A stretch of DNA of 64,000 nt from Bacillus sp. EB106-08-02-XG196 (GCF_013396335.1 NZ_JABWSY010000003.1:1-64000), one strand, 5' to 3'; positions 46,539 through 54,189 are shown, numbered from the stretch's first letter. Numbers and translations: made by a program. The notes: a model not told the origin generated them from the sequence alone.

Positions 46539-47855
46539 ATGTTAGATAATCCTGTACTAATATCTGTACTTGTTTTAACGGTCTTAAGTCTTTTGAGGGT
46601 ACATGTCATTTTTGCTTTGCTTTTTGCCGCCATGATTGCCGGGCTGACAGCCAAATTATCACTATCGGAAACGCTCTCAACTCTAATCGGCGGGATGGGG
46701 GGACAGGCGGAAACGGCTTTAAGTTATATTTTACTTGGTGTTTTTGCCGCCATGATTGCCTACTCAGGAATTACCAAGATATTAATTGACAAGTTACTGG
46801 CAAAGAAAAAGCAGAGCAAATATGTATTATTGCTAATGATCGCTGGACTTACCTGTCTTTCTGGTACCTTAATTCCTGTCCATATTGCTTTTATTCCAAT
46901 TTTAATCCCGCCTCTATTGCTTTTCTTTAATTATTTAAAAATGGACCGAAGAGCTGTGGCCAGTGCCCTTACTTTTGGTTTGAAAATGCCATATATCGTA
47001 ATTCCAGTTGGTTATGGAATCATTTTCCATGGAATTCTGGCTGCGGAAATGAAAGCGAACGGTATGCCAATTGCTCAATCTCAAATTCCACTTGCTATGA
47101 TACTGCCAGCGGCTGGCATGTTTGTCGGTTTATTTATTGCTATCTTTTTCTCTTATCGTAAGGCAAGAGCATATGAAGCAAGTCAGGACCAAGCTTTTGC
47201 CGAGGTCAGTGCAACGAATGAAACGGCTGCAAGAAGGTTTCAGGTTAGAGACTTTATCACGATAGGAGCCGTTGTTATCGCTTTAGCCACACAGCTTATC
47301 GTCGGGTCAATGGTATTAGGAGCTCTTGCCGGGATTCTTGTTATGTTTATAGGAAGAATTGTAACATTGAATGATGGGGAACAGGTTGTACAGGACGGTG
47401 TTAAATTGATGGGGGCAATCGCTTTTGTGATGTTAATTGCTTCAGGCTATGCTACCGTTCTTAAAGAAACTGGAGCTGTTAGTGAAATGGTAGGAGCAGT
47501 AAACTCCCTTGTCGGGGATAGCAAGCTTTTGGCAGCTATATTATTACTGCTAATCGGGCTTTTAGTAACGATGGGAATCGGTACATCATTCGGTACTGTT
47601 CCAATCTTGGCAACTGTGTTTGTGCCGTTATGTATTATGATGGACTTTAGTCCCCTAGCAACCGTGGCATTGCTTGGTACAGCAGGTGCCTTGGGGGATG
47701 CTGGATCACCTGCATCTGATAGTACTCTTGGGCCGACATCTGGATTAAACGCGGATGGGAAGCATGACCATATATGGGATACATGTGTTCCGACGTTTAT
47801 GCATTATAACATCCCACTATTTGTGTTTGGTGTAACAGCAGCATTAGTTTTATAA
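46539..47855 (+). CDS. Na+/H+ antiporter family (NhaC-like) transporter
   Basis: A 438-residue membrane protein with about eleven helices, of the family annotated Na+/H+ antiporter (YuiF/NhaC superfamily). Glycine-rich helices such as GTSFGTVPILATVF and GTAGALGDAGSPASDSTLGPTSGL are the conserved core. The start chosen has GAGGGGGG 7 bases upstream; an earlier frame to 46461 has none. In B. subtilis the hut operon includes a dedicated permease hutM of another family; this protein may fill that role with Na+ or proton coupling. Confidence 0.8.
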   Translation: MLDNPVLISVLVLTVLSLLRVHVIFALLFAAMIAGLTAKLSLSETLSTLIGGMGGQAETALSYILLGVFAAMIAYSGITKILIDKLLAKKKQSKYVLLLMIAGLTCLSGTLIPVHIAFIPILIPPLLLFFNYLKMDRRAVASALTFGLKMPYIVIPVGYGIIFHGILAAEMKANGMPIAQSQIPLAMILPAAGMFVGLFIAIFFSYRKARAYEASQDQAFAEVSATNETAARRFQVRDFITIGAVVIALATQLIVGSMVLGALAGILVMFIGRIVTLNDGEQVVQDGVKLMGAIAFVMLIASGYATVLKETGAVSEMVGAVNSLVGDSKLLAAILLLLIGLLVTMGIGTSFGTVPILATVFVPLCIMMDFSPLATVALLGTAGALGDAGSPASDSTLGPTSGLNADGKHDHIWDTCVPTFMHYNIPLFVFGVTAALVL

Positions 47856-47910
47856 TAGAGTCAATGTACAGAATATTATTGCGAAAGCACTAAAGGGAGT
47901 TTGATAGCGA

Positions 47911-49431
47911 ATGGGTTATAGCAAATTAGTAGATTTGGAAGTAATAGAACTTGACGGACTGACTCTTGATCGTTACAAGATTGAAAGTATTGTGAAGGGG
48001 AATGCAAGCGTTTCCATCCCTGAAGAAAACCGAATTCGAGTTCGAGCAAGTCGTAAGCGGATTGAAAAACAAATAAATGATGGAAAAGTGATTTACGGAG
48101 TCAATACCGGTTTTGGTAAATTAAGTGATATTGAAATTGAAAAGGAAGATATTGCAAAGCTGCAGCTGAACCTGCTTCGTGCGGATGCGGTTGGCGTTGG
48201 CGAACCCCTGCCAACTCCGGTGGTTAGGGCAATGATGACACTGAGGGCAAACTCCTTGGTCAAGGGTTTCTCCGGAATTCGGGAAGAAACACTAGATTTG
48301 TTAGTGGATATGATCAATGCTGGGGTTCACCCAAACGTACCTTGTAAAGGTTCAGTCGGTGCAAGCGGTGATTTAGCTCCACTTTCGCATATTGCCATTG
48401 TATTAATTGGAGAAGGGAAGGCTGAATATAAAGGAGAACTTCTTCCTGGAGCAGAGGCGCTTAAACGAGCGGGGCTTACTCCTGTTTCACTAGAGGCAAA
48501 AGAAGGGCTGGCTCTAATTAACGGAACACAAGCTATGACGGCAGTGGGAACCATTGCACTAAATGAAGCAGAGCGTGTAGGGTTAGCTGCAGATATGGCA
48601 GCCTGTTTAACAATGGAGGCTTTAAAAGGTATCATTTCTGCCTTCGAAAGCGAACTTTTGGCAGTTCGCCCGCATCCAGAGCTGGAATTGGTTGCATCCC
48701 GGATGCGAAAATGGCTTGAAGGCAGTAAAAGGATTACTCATCAGGGAGAAGTTCGGGTTCAAGATGCCTATTCGATTCGCTGTATCCCTCAGGTACATGG
48801 TGCTTCCTGGCAGACAATTCAATATGTGGAAGACCGCTTAAAAGTCGAAATCAATGCGGTTACGGATAATCCCATTATTTTAGAAAGCGGTGAAATCATT
48901 TCGGGAGGTCATTTCCATGGTCAGCCGATTGCGTTATCAATGGACTTTTTAAAGGTGGCTTCAGCGGAGTGGGCTAATATTTCTGAACGCAGGATTGAGC
49001 GGCTTGTTAATCCTCAGTTAAGCGGTTTGTCTCCTTTCCTTGCTGTAGACCCAGGTTTGGAATGTGGATTAATGGTTGCGCAATATGCTGCCGCTTCCCT
49101 TGTTTCTGAGAATAAAGTTCTTGCTCATCCTGCCAGTGTAGATTCCATTCCTACATCTGCAAACCAGGAAGATCACGTCAGCATGGGCACCATCGCCTCA
49201 AGACAAGCAAGGGAAATTATTCATAATTCTGCCCGAGTAATTGCCATTGAAATGATATGTGCTTCTCAAGCCATCTACTTAGAAGGGGCTGAAAGAGACC
49301 TAGCCCCTAAAACAAGAGAGTATCTAGAGAAAATCCGTGGAATTTGTCCGCCACTGGAAAGTGACCGCGCCATCTCGGAACAAATAGAAGAATTGGCACA
49401 ATTTATTTTAAGGGGAAATATTTTGAGATAG
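47911..49431 (+). CDS. hutH: histidine ammonia-lyase
   Basis: A 506-residue histidase, the first step of histidine breakdown (histidine to urocanate plus ammonia). Ala151-Ser152-Gly153 in GSVGASGDLAPL form the MIO electrophile. YGVNTGFGK, the QVHGASWQT segment and SANQEDHVSMG are other active-site blocks. It is the last gene of the hut locus, opposite to B. subtilis where hutH comes early. The mRNA leader shows no HutP-type arrangement. A strong terminator follows. Confidence 0.95.
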   Translation: MGYSKLVDLEVIELDGLTLDRYKIESIVKGNASVSIPEENRIRVRASRKRIEKQINDGKVIYGVNTGFGKLSDIEIEKEDIAKLQLNLLRADAVGVGEPLPTPVVRAMMTLRANSLVKGFSGIREETLDLLVDMINAGVHPNVPCKGSVGASGDLAPLSHIAIVLIGEGKAEYKGELLPGAEALKRAGLTPVSLEAKEGLALINGTQAMTAVGTIALNEAERVGLAADMAACLTMEALKGIISAFESELLAVRPHPELELVASRMRKWLEGSKRITHQGEVRVQDAYSIRCIPQVHGASWQTIQYVEDRLKVEINAVTDNPIILESGEIISGGHFHGQPIALSMDFLKVASAEWANISERRIERLVNPQLSGLSPFLAVDPGLECGLMVAQYAAASLVSENKVLAHPASVDSIPTSANQEDHVSMGTIASRQAREIIHNSARVIAIEMICASQAIYLEGAERDLAPKTREYLEKIRGICPPLESDRAISEQIEELAQFILRGNILR

Positions 49432-49441
49432 TATACGCTAG

Positions 49442-49469
49442 AAGTGCCCATAAATTATGGGCACTTTTA
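49442..49469 (+). terminator. terminator after hutH
   Basis: AAGTGCCCATA and TATGGGCACTT with a 3-base loop and a TTTT tail, 10 bases after the stop. It ends the hut transcript. Confidence 0.92.
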
Positions 49470-49520
49470 ATATTAGGGCTGTGTTAAAGCTGAATATTGA
49501 TTTTACTGTGTTTGGAAAAT

Positions 49521-49640
49521 AAGCGGAGAATTTCCGCTTAAATAGGGAAATCCCCATATTTCCTTCATAATAAGCGGAGTTTTTCCGCTTATGGTATCCA
49601 AATCATTGGATTTTGTCTTATTTGAAGCGGTTAACCGGAA
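49521..49640. repeat. short array D: two to three units of about 51-53 bp
   Basis: AAGCGGAGAATTTCCGCTT (49521) and AAGCGGAGTTTTTCCGCTT (49572) are 51 bp apart, and a half copy AAGCGG follows at 49625. Each of the first two is itself a hairpin. The stretch 49641-49902 holds no gene; a related degenerate CCGGAAATTCTCCGCC sits near 49861. Confidence 0.7.
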
Positions 49641-49902
49641 TATTGAGACTGTCGATTAATTATGCAAGTGAAATTCAGCAACTCCAATTTGATGAAATTG
49701 TGACCAAATATTTGCTTTTTTAGCTACTTTTTATAGTTTTTTATATCTATTTAGGTAGAAAATAGTTGGAATCTTCGTTTTCTAAAAGGTTAAATGAGTT
49801 AATCGACAGTCTCATATTTCCGTTTATATCTGCTTCTTAAGGTTCCTTTATATACATTAGCCGGAAATTCTCCGCCTATGAATGATCAACCCTACACGAA
49901 AA

Positions 49903-50364
49903 TCAACTATGAATAATAACACAGCCAATATTAAAAAGACTCAGAGTCTTCCTTAGTGTTAAACATATTACCTTTTGGATATTATATCGGGCAAACTGAT
50001 CGGAAGTAAAAATATGAAGAGTCCGGTGAAGGTTGACATGATTCCTGGATTCATAAACACTTTTTTGTTTACCAGGAAGTTTGGAGTGCTTGCTCATCCA
50101 GCACGCTAAAAAAATGGATAAAAGCAGTATATAAACAGACATTGATACAAGCCACAGAAATTCTTTTACAATTGTATAAGAAAAGGAAATATCTAATGAG
50201 AATAAAATGAGGGCAGGTAAAGTGACATTCAGAATCAGCTGTGTCAGCACATCGTTAGCATGGTCAATTAGGATTCCTTTTTTTCTTGCAATAAACCCCA
50301 ATAATGCAATACCGTATAGGACGAACATTTCCTGTAAAAATAATCCTGATGAATGCATCCACAT
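49903..50364 (-). pseudogene. truncated AEC (auxin efflux carrier) family transporter
   Basis: A 153-codon frame. Its first about 95 residues match the N-terminus of AEC-family permeases: MFVLYGIALLGFIARKKGI, LILNVTLPALILFSLDI and a third hydrophobic helix. After about residue 100 the sequence turns hydrophilic and unlike the family (RNHVNLHRTLH), so a frameshift or a deletion has replaced the rest of the roughly 300-residue protein. A fragment in another frame continues with hydrophobic residues (TFTGLFIFLLPISLPDII), supporting a frameshift. It is probably non-functional. Confidence 0.6.
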
Positions 50365-50591
50365 TCCCCCCTCGTTTACTGTATGAGGGCAGAAATAAAG
50401 ATGGTTAATTTAATTAAGTTTATAATCGGTTTTCTGTCCTTTTACTATTACAAACATTAATCGGATGAACTGTTTTCAGCAGGGGTATGGTTTCTTCATA
50501 TAAAGAGTGGAAATAAAACTTTCAACTTTGTTTAATTCATCGCTTTCTCATATAATATTAATAAGACTAGGTTTGAAAGAAGGTGTTTTCT

Positions 50592-51152
50592 ATGAATTTA
50601 CCTGAAAACCGATATATTACCCTTGAGGAATATGAAGAATTAAGGAAAGTATCAGATCAGCAATTAGAGTATATTGATGGTGTCCTTTATATGTCCCCGT
50701 CCCCCAATACGAAACATCAAAGAATATCTATGAAATTATCCTCATTTTTATTTCATTTACTAGATGGAAAGGATTGCGAAGTTCTTGCAGCCCCTTATGA
50801 TATCGAACTAGTCGATGGAGAAAGTGACGAAAAAAAAATAATAATACCTGACTTATCAATCATATGTGACAAAACAGGTTTTACTGAACAGAAATATATT
50901 GGTGTTCCTGAATTGATTATCGAAATTATTAGCCCTTTAAACCAGGCACACGACTTAATTTTTAAAACGAATCTTTATCAAAAATTCTGTGTTAAAGAAT
51001 ATTGGATTATCAACCCAATATTGAATAATATTATGGTTTATTCATTAGGGGAAGACAATCAATATCGCCTAATTGAAAATGAAAAACAAGGTTTGATAAA
51101 ATCTAGCATTATAAATGGTTTCGAAGTAGATGTTGAAGCAATATTTAAATAG
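50592..51152 (+). CDS. Uma2 family (DUF820) putative endonuclease
   Basis: A 186-residue protein of the Uma2 family, a PD-(D/E)XK nuclease-like fold. The N-terminal ISLEEYEEL-like start (YITLEEYEEL), EYIDGVLYMSPSPNTKHQRI, the acidic PDLSIIC and the ELIIEIISP motif (E-x-x with a following K region) correspond to the nuclease core. The ATG with GAAAGAAGG upstream is preferred to the GTG three codons earlier. Uma2 genes are widespread as single genes; the biological function is unknown. Confidence 0.85.
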   Translation: MNLPENRYITLEEYEELRKVSDQQLEYIDGVLYMSPSPNTKHQRISMKLSSFLFHLLDGKDCEVLAAPYDIELVDGESDEKKIIIPDLSIICDKTGFTEQKYIGVPELIIEIISPLNQAHDLIFKTNLYQKFCVKEYWIINPILNNIMVYSLGEDNQYRLIENEKQGLIKSSIINGFEVDVEAIFK

Positions 51153-51306
51153 ATGAAAGTACCTGTTGCACGGGAAATAGATGAGAGCCAGGCACTTTCT
51201 CTTTGAACGCCTTTTGTGGACACGAAAAATAATCCTATCTATTAATGTATTATTCTCATGCATAATTGTCTTTATCACGATCTAATGTATAGTCTATCAT
51301 CAAAAT

Positions 51307-51336
51307 AATGGGAGCTGTTTATGAACAACTCCCATT
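51307..51336 (-). terminator. terminator of the cysteine hydrolase gene
   Basis: AATGGGAG and CTCCCATT arms with an inner TGTT/AACA stem; read on the minus strand it is followed by ATTTTG. It lies about 30 bases after the end of the hydrolase gene. Confidence 0.65.
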
Positions 51337-51366
51337 GATATTTAATTATTTATTATTCAAGTTTGG

Positions 51367-51918
51367 TTAGCTTTGTTGCAGGAAATCCTCGGTCGAAATA
51401 ACATTGGCATACATACCGTTAAGTGCGCTGACAAACGCATAATGAACCTGTTCAGCTGGTACAACCACATCTTGGTAAGATAACTCCCTTGTCGCACATG
51501 CATCTTCAATTAGTGTAGTTTCAAAACCTAGGTCGACTGCAGCTCTAACGGTTGCATCAATACACATATGCGTCATCATACCTACAACCACTACCTTGGT
51601 TACACCTTGTTCTCTTAATTTGCTTTCTAAATCAGTCTTTAAAAAGCTGTTAGGGAAATTTTTTACGATAATGTTTTCGTGTTCTAATGGTAGAACCGTT
51701 TCATGTAATTCAGCTCCCTCTGTATTTGGAAGGAAGAAGCCTAATTCTGGACTACTTGCGATATGCTGAACATGAAAAATAGTATCTTGGTTATTTTGTC
51801 TAAACCATTCAAGAACTTTAGCAGCATTAGCGGCTGCTTTATCAGGATTGCTTAACTCCATCTTTCCATTTGGAAAATAGTCGTTTTGTATATCAACAAT
51901 GATTAAAGCTGTACTCAT
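51367..51918 (-). CDS. isochorismatase-family cysteine hydrolase
   Basis: A 183-residue hydrolase of the isochorismatase/nicotinamidase fold. The catalytic Asp is in IVDIQNDYF, the Lys in IVKNFPNSF and the Cys in MMTHMCIDAT. Substrates in this family include nicotinamide, carbamates and peroxyureidoacrylate; none can be chosen here. ATG with GAGGTGG about 8 bases upstream. It is divergent from an Lrp-type regulator gene 120 bp away, which may control it. Confidence 0.88.
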   Translation of the reverse strand: MSTALIIVDIQNDYFPNGKMELSNPDKAAANAAKVLEWFRQNNQDTIFHVQHIASSPELGFFLPNTEGAELHETVLPLEHENIIVKNFPNSFLKTDLESKLREQGVTKVVVVGMMTHMCIDATVRAAVDLGFETTLIEDACATRELSYQDVVVPAEQVHYAFVSALNGMYANVISTEDFLQQS

Positions 51919-52039
51919 TTTATCCACCTCAATAAAAAATTTTTATTACAAGTATGATGATATACAATATCTTAATTTCTATCGATACTTTGATGAAACA
52001 CTTTTAGCTCAAATCATTTCATGGTGAAAGGAATTTATA

Positions 52040-52486
52040 ATGGAACTTGATAACATTGATTTTCAGATCCTTCGGTTACTATCCGAGAATTCACGTATTC
52101 AATGGAAAGACTTAGGTGAACAAATTCATATGACGGGACAAGCTGTAGGAAATCGTATTAAAAAACTTGAGGAAAGTGGTGTGATTAAAGCTTATTCTCT
52201 CATAGTCGATGAAATGAAAGTGGGACTAATCTTTACAGCGTTTGTCATTATTTATATGAAAACAGCAGACCATGATTCGTTTATACGTTATATTAATGAT
52301 CAAAATGAGGTAGTTGAAGCGCACCGAGTATCGGGAGAAGGCTGTTACCATATAAAAATAAAAGTTAATTCTCAAGAAAAATTGAATCTTTTTCTTAATA
52401 AAATTCTCGATTATGGAAATTATACTTTGTATCTATCAATACAAGAGATTAAAAAACATAATCCATTGGCGGCAACATTGGAATAA
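52040..52486 (+). CDS. Lrp/AsnC family transcriptional regulator
   Basis: A 148-residue regulator. The N-terminal HTH (DFQILRLLSENSRIQWKDLGEQIHMTGQAVGNRIKKLEESGVI) and the C-terminal RAM ligand-binding domain (VVEAHRVSGEGCYHIKIKV) are typical. Lrp proteins respond to amino acids or other small molecules and often control a divergent gene, here the cysteine hydrolase. Confidence 0.9.
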   Translation: MELDNIDFQILRLLSENSRIQWKDLGEQIHMTGQAVGNRIKKLEESGVIKAYSLIVDEMKVGLIFTAFVIIYMKTADHDSFIRYINDQNEVVEAHRVSGEGCYHIKIKVNSQEKLNLFLNKILDYGNYTLYLSIQEIKKHNPLAATLE

Positions 52487-52581
52487 ACAATTTATTTTCT
52501 AGAAGGTTACAAATTTTAAGCCTGGCTTCTTATACCAGATTTTGAAATGACCAAAAATAAAAACAAATCAAAACAATTCCG

Positions 52582-52610
52582 TTGACATTATACCTGTGTG
52601 GGTATAGCAT
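52582..52610 (+). promoter_or_regulatory. promoter with CsoR-type operator upstream of the selenoprotein locus
   Basis: TTGACA (52582-52587) and TAGCAT (52605-52610) are spaced by 17 bases. Between them lies ATACCTGTGTGGGTAT (52590-52605), a palindrome like the CsoR/CstR operators in front of csoR, copZ and copA further on. A repressor of that family should therefore control this promoter. Confidence 0.65.
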
Positions 52611-52642
52611 AAAAGCATGAACTGTTGGTTAAAAGTAGATAG

Positions 52643-52667
52643 AAGAGGTATCGCCTCTTTTATTTTT
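52643..52667 (+). terminator. terminator-like hairpin in the leader of the selenoprotein locus
   Basis: AAGAGG and CCTCTT with loop TATCG, then TTTATTTTT. It lies about 30 bases after the first promoter and before a second operator, so most transcripts from the first promoter would be short, or attenuated. Confidence 0.6.
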
Positions 52668-52678
52668 GAATACTTTAA

Positions 52679-52694
52679 TACCCTGTTGGGTAAT
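52679..52694 (+). promoter_or_regulatory. second CsoR-type operator upstream of the selenoprotein locus
   Basis: ATACCCTGTTGGGTAA preceded by TTTTTGAATACTTTA closely copies the csoR promoter layout at 55253-55286 (TTTTTTAATACTTTAC, then ATACCCTATGAGGGTAT). It lies 28 bases upstream of the small selenoprotein start, so a repressor here would block expression directly. Confidence 0.6.
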
Positions 52695-52722
52695 TAGAAA
52701 ACATTAATTAGGGGGTTTTATG

Positions 52723-52899
52723 ATGTCGGATGAAGAAAAACAAATCAAGGATTGTTCCAGGACTGGTTCTTGAGGAATCAGCCGGACAAAGGTTTCTGGA
52801 GATGGAAAACAGGTTAAACAACCGCTTCCAATATGACCAGGAACGTTTGTATGGCTCCTGGCAGGAGTCATTTACCTGATTTATAAAGCTTTTAATTGA
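52723..52899 (+). CDS. candidate small membrane-anchored selenoprotein with two selenocysteines
   Basis: With TGA read as selenocysteine this frame encodes 58 residues: an acidic start (MSDEEKQIK), Cys11, Sec17 (CSRTGSU), Sec38 (PLPIUPG) and a short hydrophobic C-terminal helix (about 41-55, WLLAGVIYLIY). The TGAs are at 52771-52773 and 52834-52836; no other stop interrupts the frame. The third codon positions are A/T-rich, as in the neighbouring genes, whereas the other two frames are not. GGGGG lies 7 bases before the ATG. SECIS-like hairpins follow each TGA. It precedes a TlpA-like thioredoxin. I do not recognise the family. If TGA means stop, only 16 residues are made. Confidence 0.62.
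52792..52810 (+). promoter_or_regulatory. SECIS-like hairpin for the first TGA
   Basis: GTTTC pairs with GAAAAC (one bulged A) around the loop TGGAGATG; a U-G pair can close it to GGAGAU. The first loop G is 24 bases after the TGA, within the 16-37 range of bacterial SECIS elements. It is the weakest of the three. Confidence 0.45.
52851..52871 (+). promoter_or_regulatory. SECIS-like hairpin for the second TGA
   Basis: ATGGCTCCT and AGGAGTCAT form a 9-bp stem (one G-U) with a GGC loop. The loop starts 23 bases after the TGA at 52834. Bacterial SECIS elements need a G in the first two loop positions; both are G here. Confidence 0.65.
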
Positions 52900-52952
52900 T
52901 ATTCTAATTTCATAAACATGAGAAGAATCTCAAAAGAAGGGGGGAACCGGTA

Positions 52953-53840
52953 ATAGAGTTTATCCAAATTGGTTCTTTTACTATTATGATGAAATGGTTA
53001 GTTCTTGGTATCGCCGTTGTAATCGGATTTGTTTTTCTGAAATTATGGCTGTTGCAATCACAAAAAAAAGAACCTGGTAAACAATTATTTGATTTGGTAT
53101 TTAACAGTATTTTTTGTGGCTTTCTGATTTGGAAAGGTAGTCAGCTGCTGTTGGAGCCGAAATTAATGATTGAAAGTCCACTGTCGTTATTATATTTTAC
53201 CGGAGGAACGAAGGGATTAATTTTAGGAACGCTCGGTGCATTAATTTATTTGATTTTTAAAGCCAGAAAATTAGAAATAACAAACCTGATGGTTCTACAG
53301 TCGACACTGGTTTTTGCGTTTGCCGTCATGAGCGGGTCTTTTTTATTGAACCTTTTCTTAAATGAGGATAAGCCGAAAGTGAATACAGTCAGCACAAAGA
53401 CAGTAGAAATTGGTCTCCAGGAAGGAAATAAAGCACCTGATTTTCAATTAAAGACATTAGACGATGCTGACGTTAAACTGTCTGATTTGCGAGGAAAAAA
53501 GGTCATTTTAAATTTCTGGGCAACCTGGTGTCCGCCCTGTAAAGCAGAAATTCCACACATGCGGAATTTTTATGTATCAAGCGACAAATCCAAAGTAGAA
53601 ATACTCGCCATTAATTTGACCACATCAGAGAAAAATCCAAAAAATGTAAAGGGATTTGTAAAAGATAGAAATGTAACTTTTCCTGTTTTACTCGACCAAG
53701 ATGGGGATGTAGGCGTCCAATACCAAGCGATTACAATTCCAACAAGTTACCTGATTGATTCTCAAGGGATTGTTCGCAAGAAAATAGTCGGGCCTATGGA
53801 CAAAGATATGATGAACCAATTAATAGAAAATGTTGATTGA
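52953..53840 (+). CDS. membrane-anchored TlpA/ResA-like thiol-disulfide oxidoreductase
   Basis: A thioredoxin-fold protein with a membrane domain. About four hydrophobic helices (residues 1-130) precede a TlpA-type domain with the active site WCPPC in NFWATWCPPCKAEIPHMRNF, and the cis-Pro in TIPTSYL. It should reduce or oxidise thiols outside the membrane. An ATG at 52986 has no ribosome-binding site, but AAGGGGGG stands 8 bases before an in-frame ATA (52953), adding IEFIQIGSFTI, which fits the usual start of this family. I therefore propose an AUA start (295 residues); the ATG start gives 284. It lies between two candidate selenoprotein genes and may be their redox partner. Confidence 0.82.
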   Translation: MEFIQIGSFTIMMKWLVLGIAVVIGFVFLKLWLLQSQKKEPGKQLFDLVFNSIFCGFLIWKGSQLLLEPKLMIESPLSLLYFTGGTKGLILGTLGALIYLIFKARKLEITNLMVLQSTLVFAFAVMSGSFLLNLFLNEDKPKVNTVSTKTVEIGLQEGNKAPDFQLKTLDDADVKLSDLRGKKVILNFWATWCPPCKAEIPHMRNFYVSSDKSKVEILAINLTTSEKNPKNVKGFVKDRNVTFPVLLDQDGDVGVQYQAITIPTSYLIDSQGIVRKKIVGPMDKDMMNQLIENVD

Positions 53841-53898
53841 AGGAAATAAAACAAGGATAGAAATTTTATAAACTTAAAAAGGCAATGGAGGTACTGAA

Positions 53899-54186
53899 AT
53901 GGTCAAAGTAACACATGCTGCAATTTCAGCCATTAAAAGCGAAGTTCAAGATGTCATCAATGAGGGTAAAAAACCGCTGATCCGCTTTACAATGGGCATT
54001 GGCTGAGGGGGTCCGCAGCTTCGTCTGACTCTGGAAGAGTCGGCTTTAGAAAATGATGAAATCTCTGAGCAAGATGGAATCGGCTTTTTAGTAAATGAAA
54101 GACATCAAGTTTATTTTAATGATGTAAAGATTGACTATGTAAAGTCATTACTCGGAGGCGGACAGTTTACTGTGCTTCGGGTTTAA
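53899..54186 (+). CDS. HesB-like (IscA-related) selenoprotein with in-frame TGA
   Basis: With TGA at 54004-54006 read as selenocysteine, this gives 95 residues with Sec36 in TMGIGUGGPQL. The sequence on both sides is one HesB-like protein: MVKVTHAAISAIKSEV, then RLTLEESALENDE, GFLVNERH and VKIDYVKSLLGGG. HesB-like selenoproteins with GUGGP at this site are known in other bacteria, where Cys homologues carry GCGGP. The C-terminal CxC of classical IscA is absent, as in that subfamily. A hairpin of SECIS type follows the TGA. GGAGG precedes the ATG. Alternatively the gene is broken by a nonsense mutation, but the perfect position at the active-site Cys argues against this. Confidence 0.85.
54025..54043 (+). 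promoter_or_regulatory. SECIS-like hairpin of the HesB-like gene
   Basis: CTGACTCT pairs with AGAGTCGG over 8 bp (one U-G) around the loop GGA. The loop starts 26 bases after the TGA. Loop begins with GG, as in the two hairpins of the small selenoprotein gene. Confidence 0.7.
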
Positions 54187-54189
54187 GTG

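Noticed and set aside
52730..52879. A 49-codon frame without internal stops (MKKNKSRIVPG start) overlapping the small selenoprotein candidate.
   Set aside because: Its third codon positions are GC-rich compared with neighbouring genes, its ATG lies 14 bases from the GGGGG site, and it does not explain the hydrophobic tail or the two spaced hairpins. It is kept as the main alternative.
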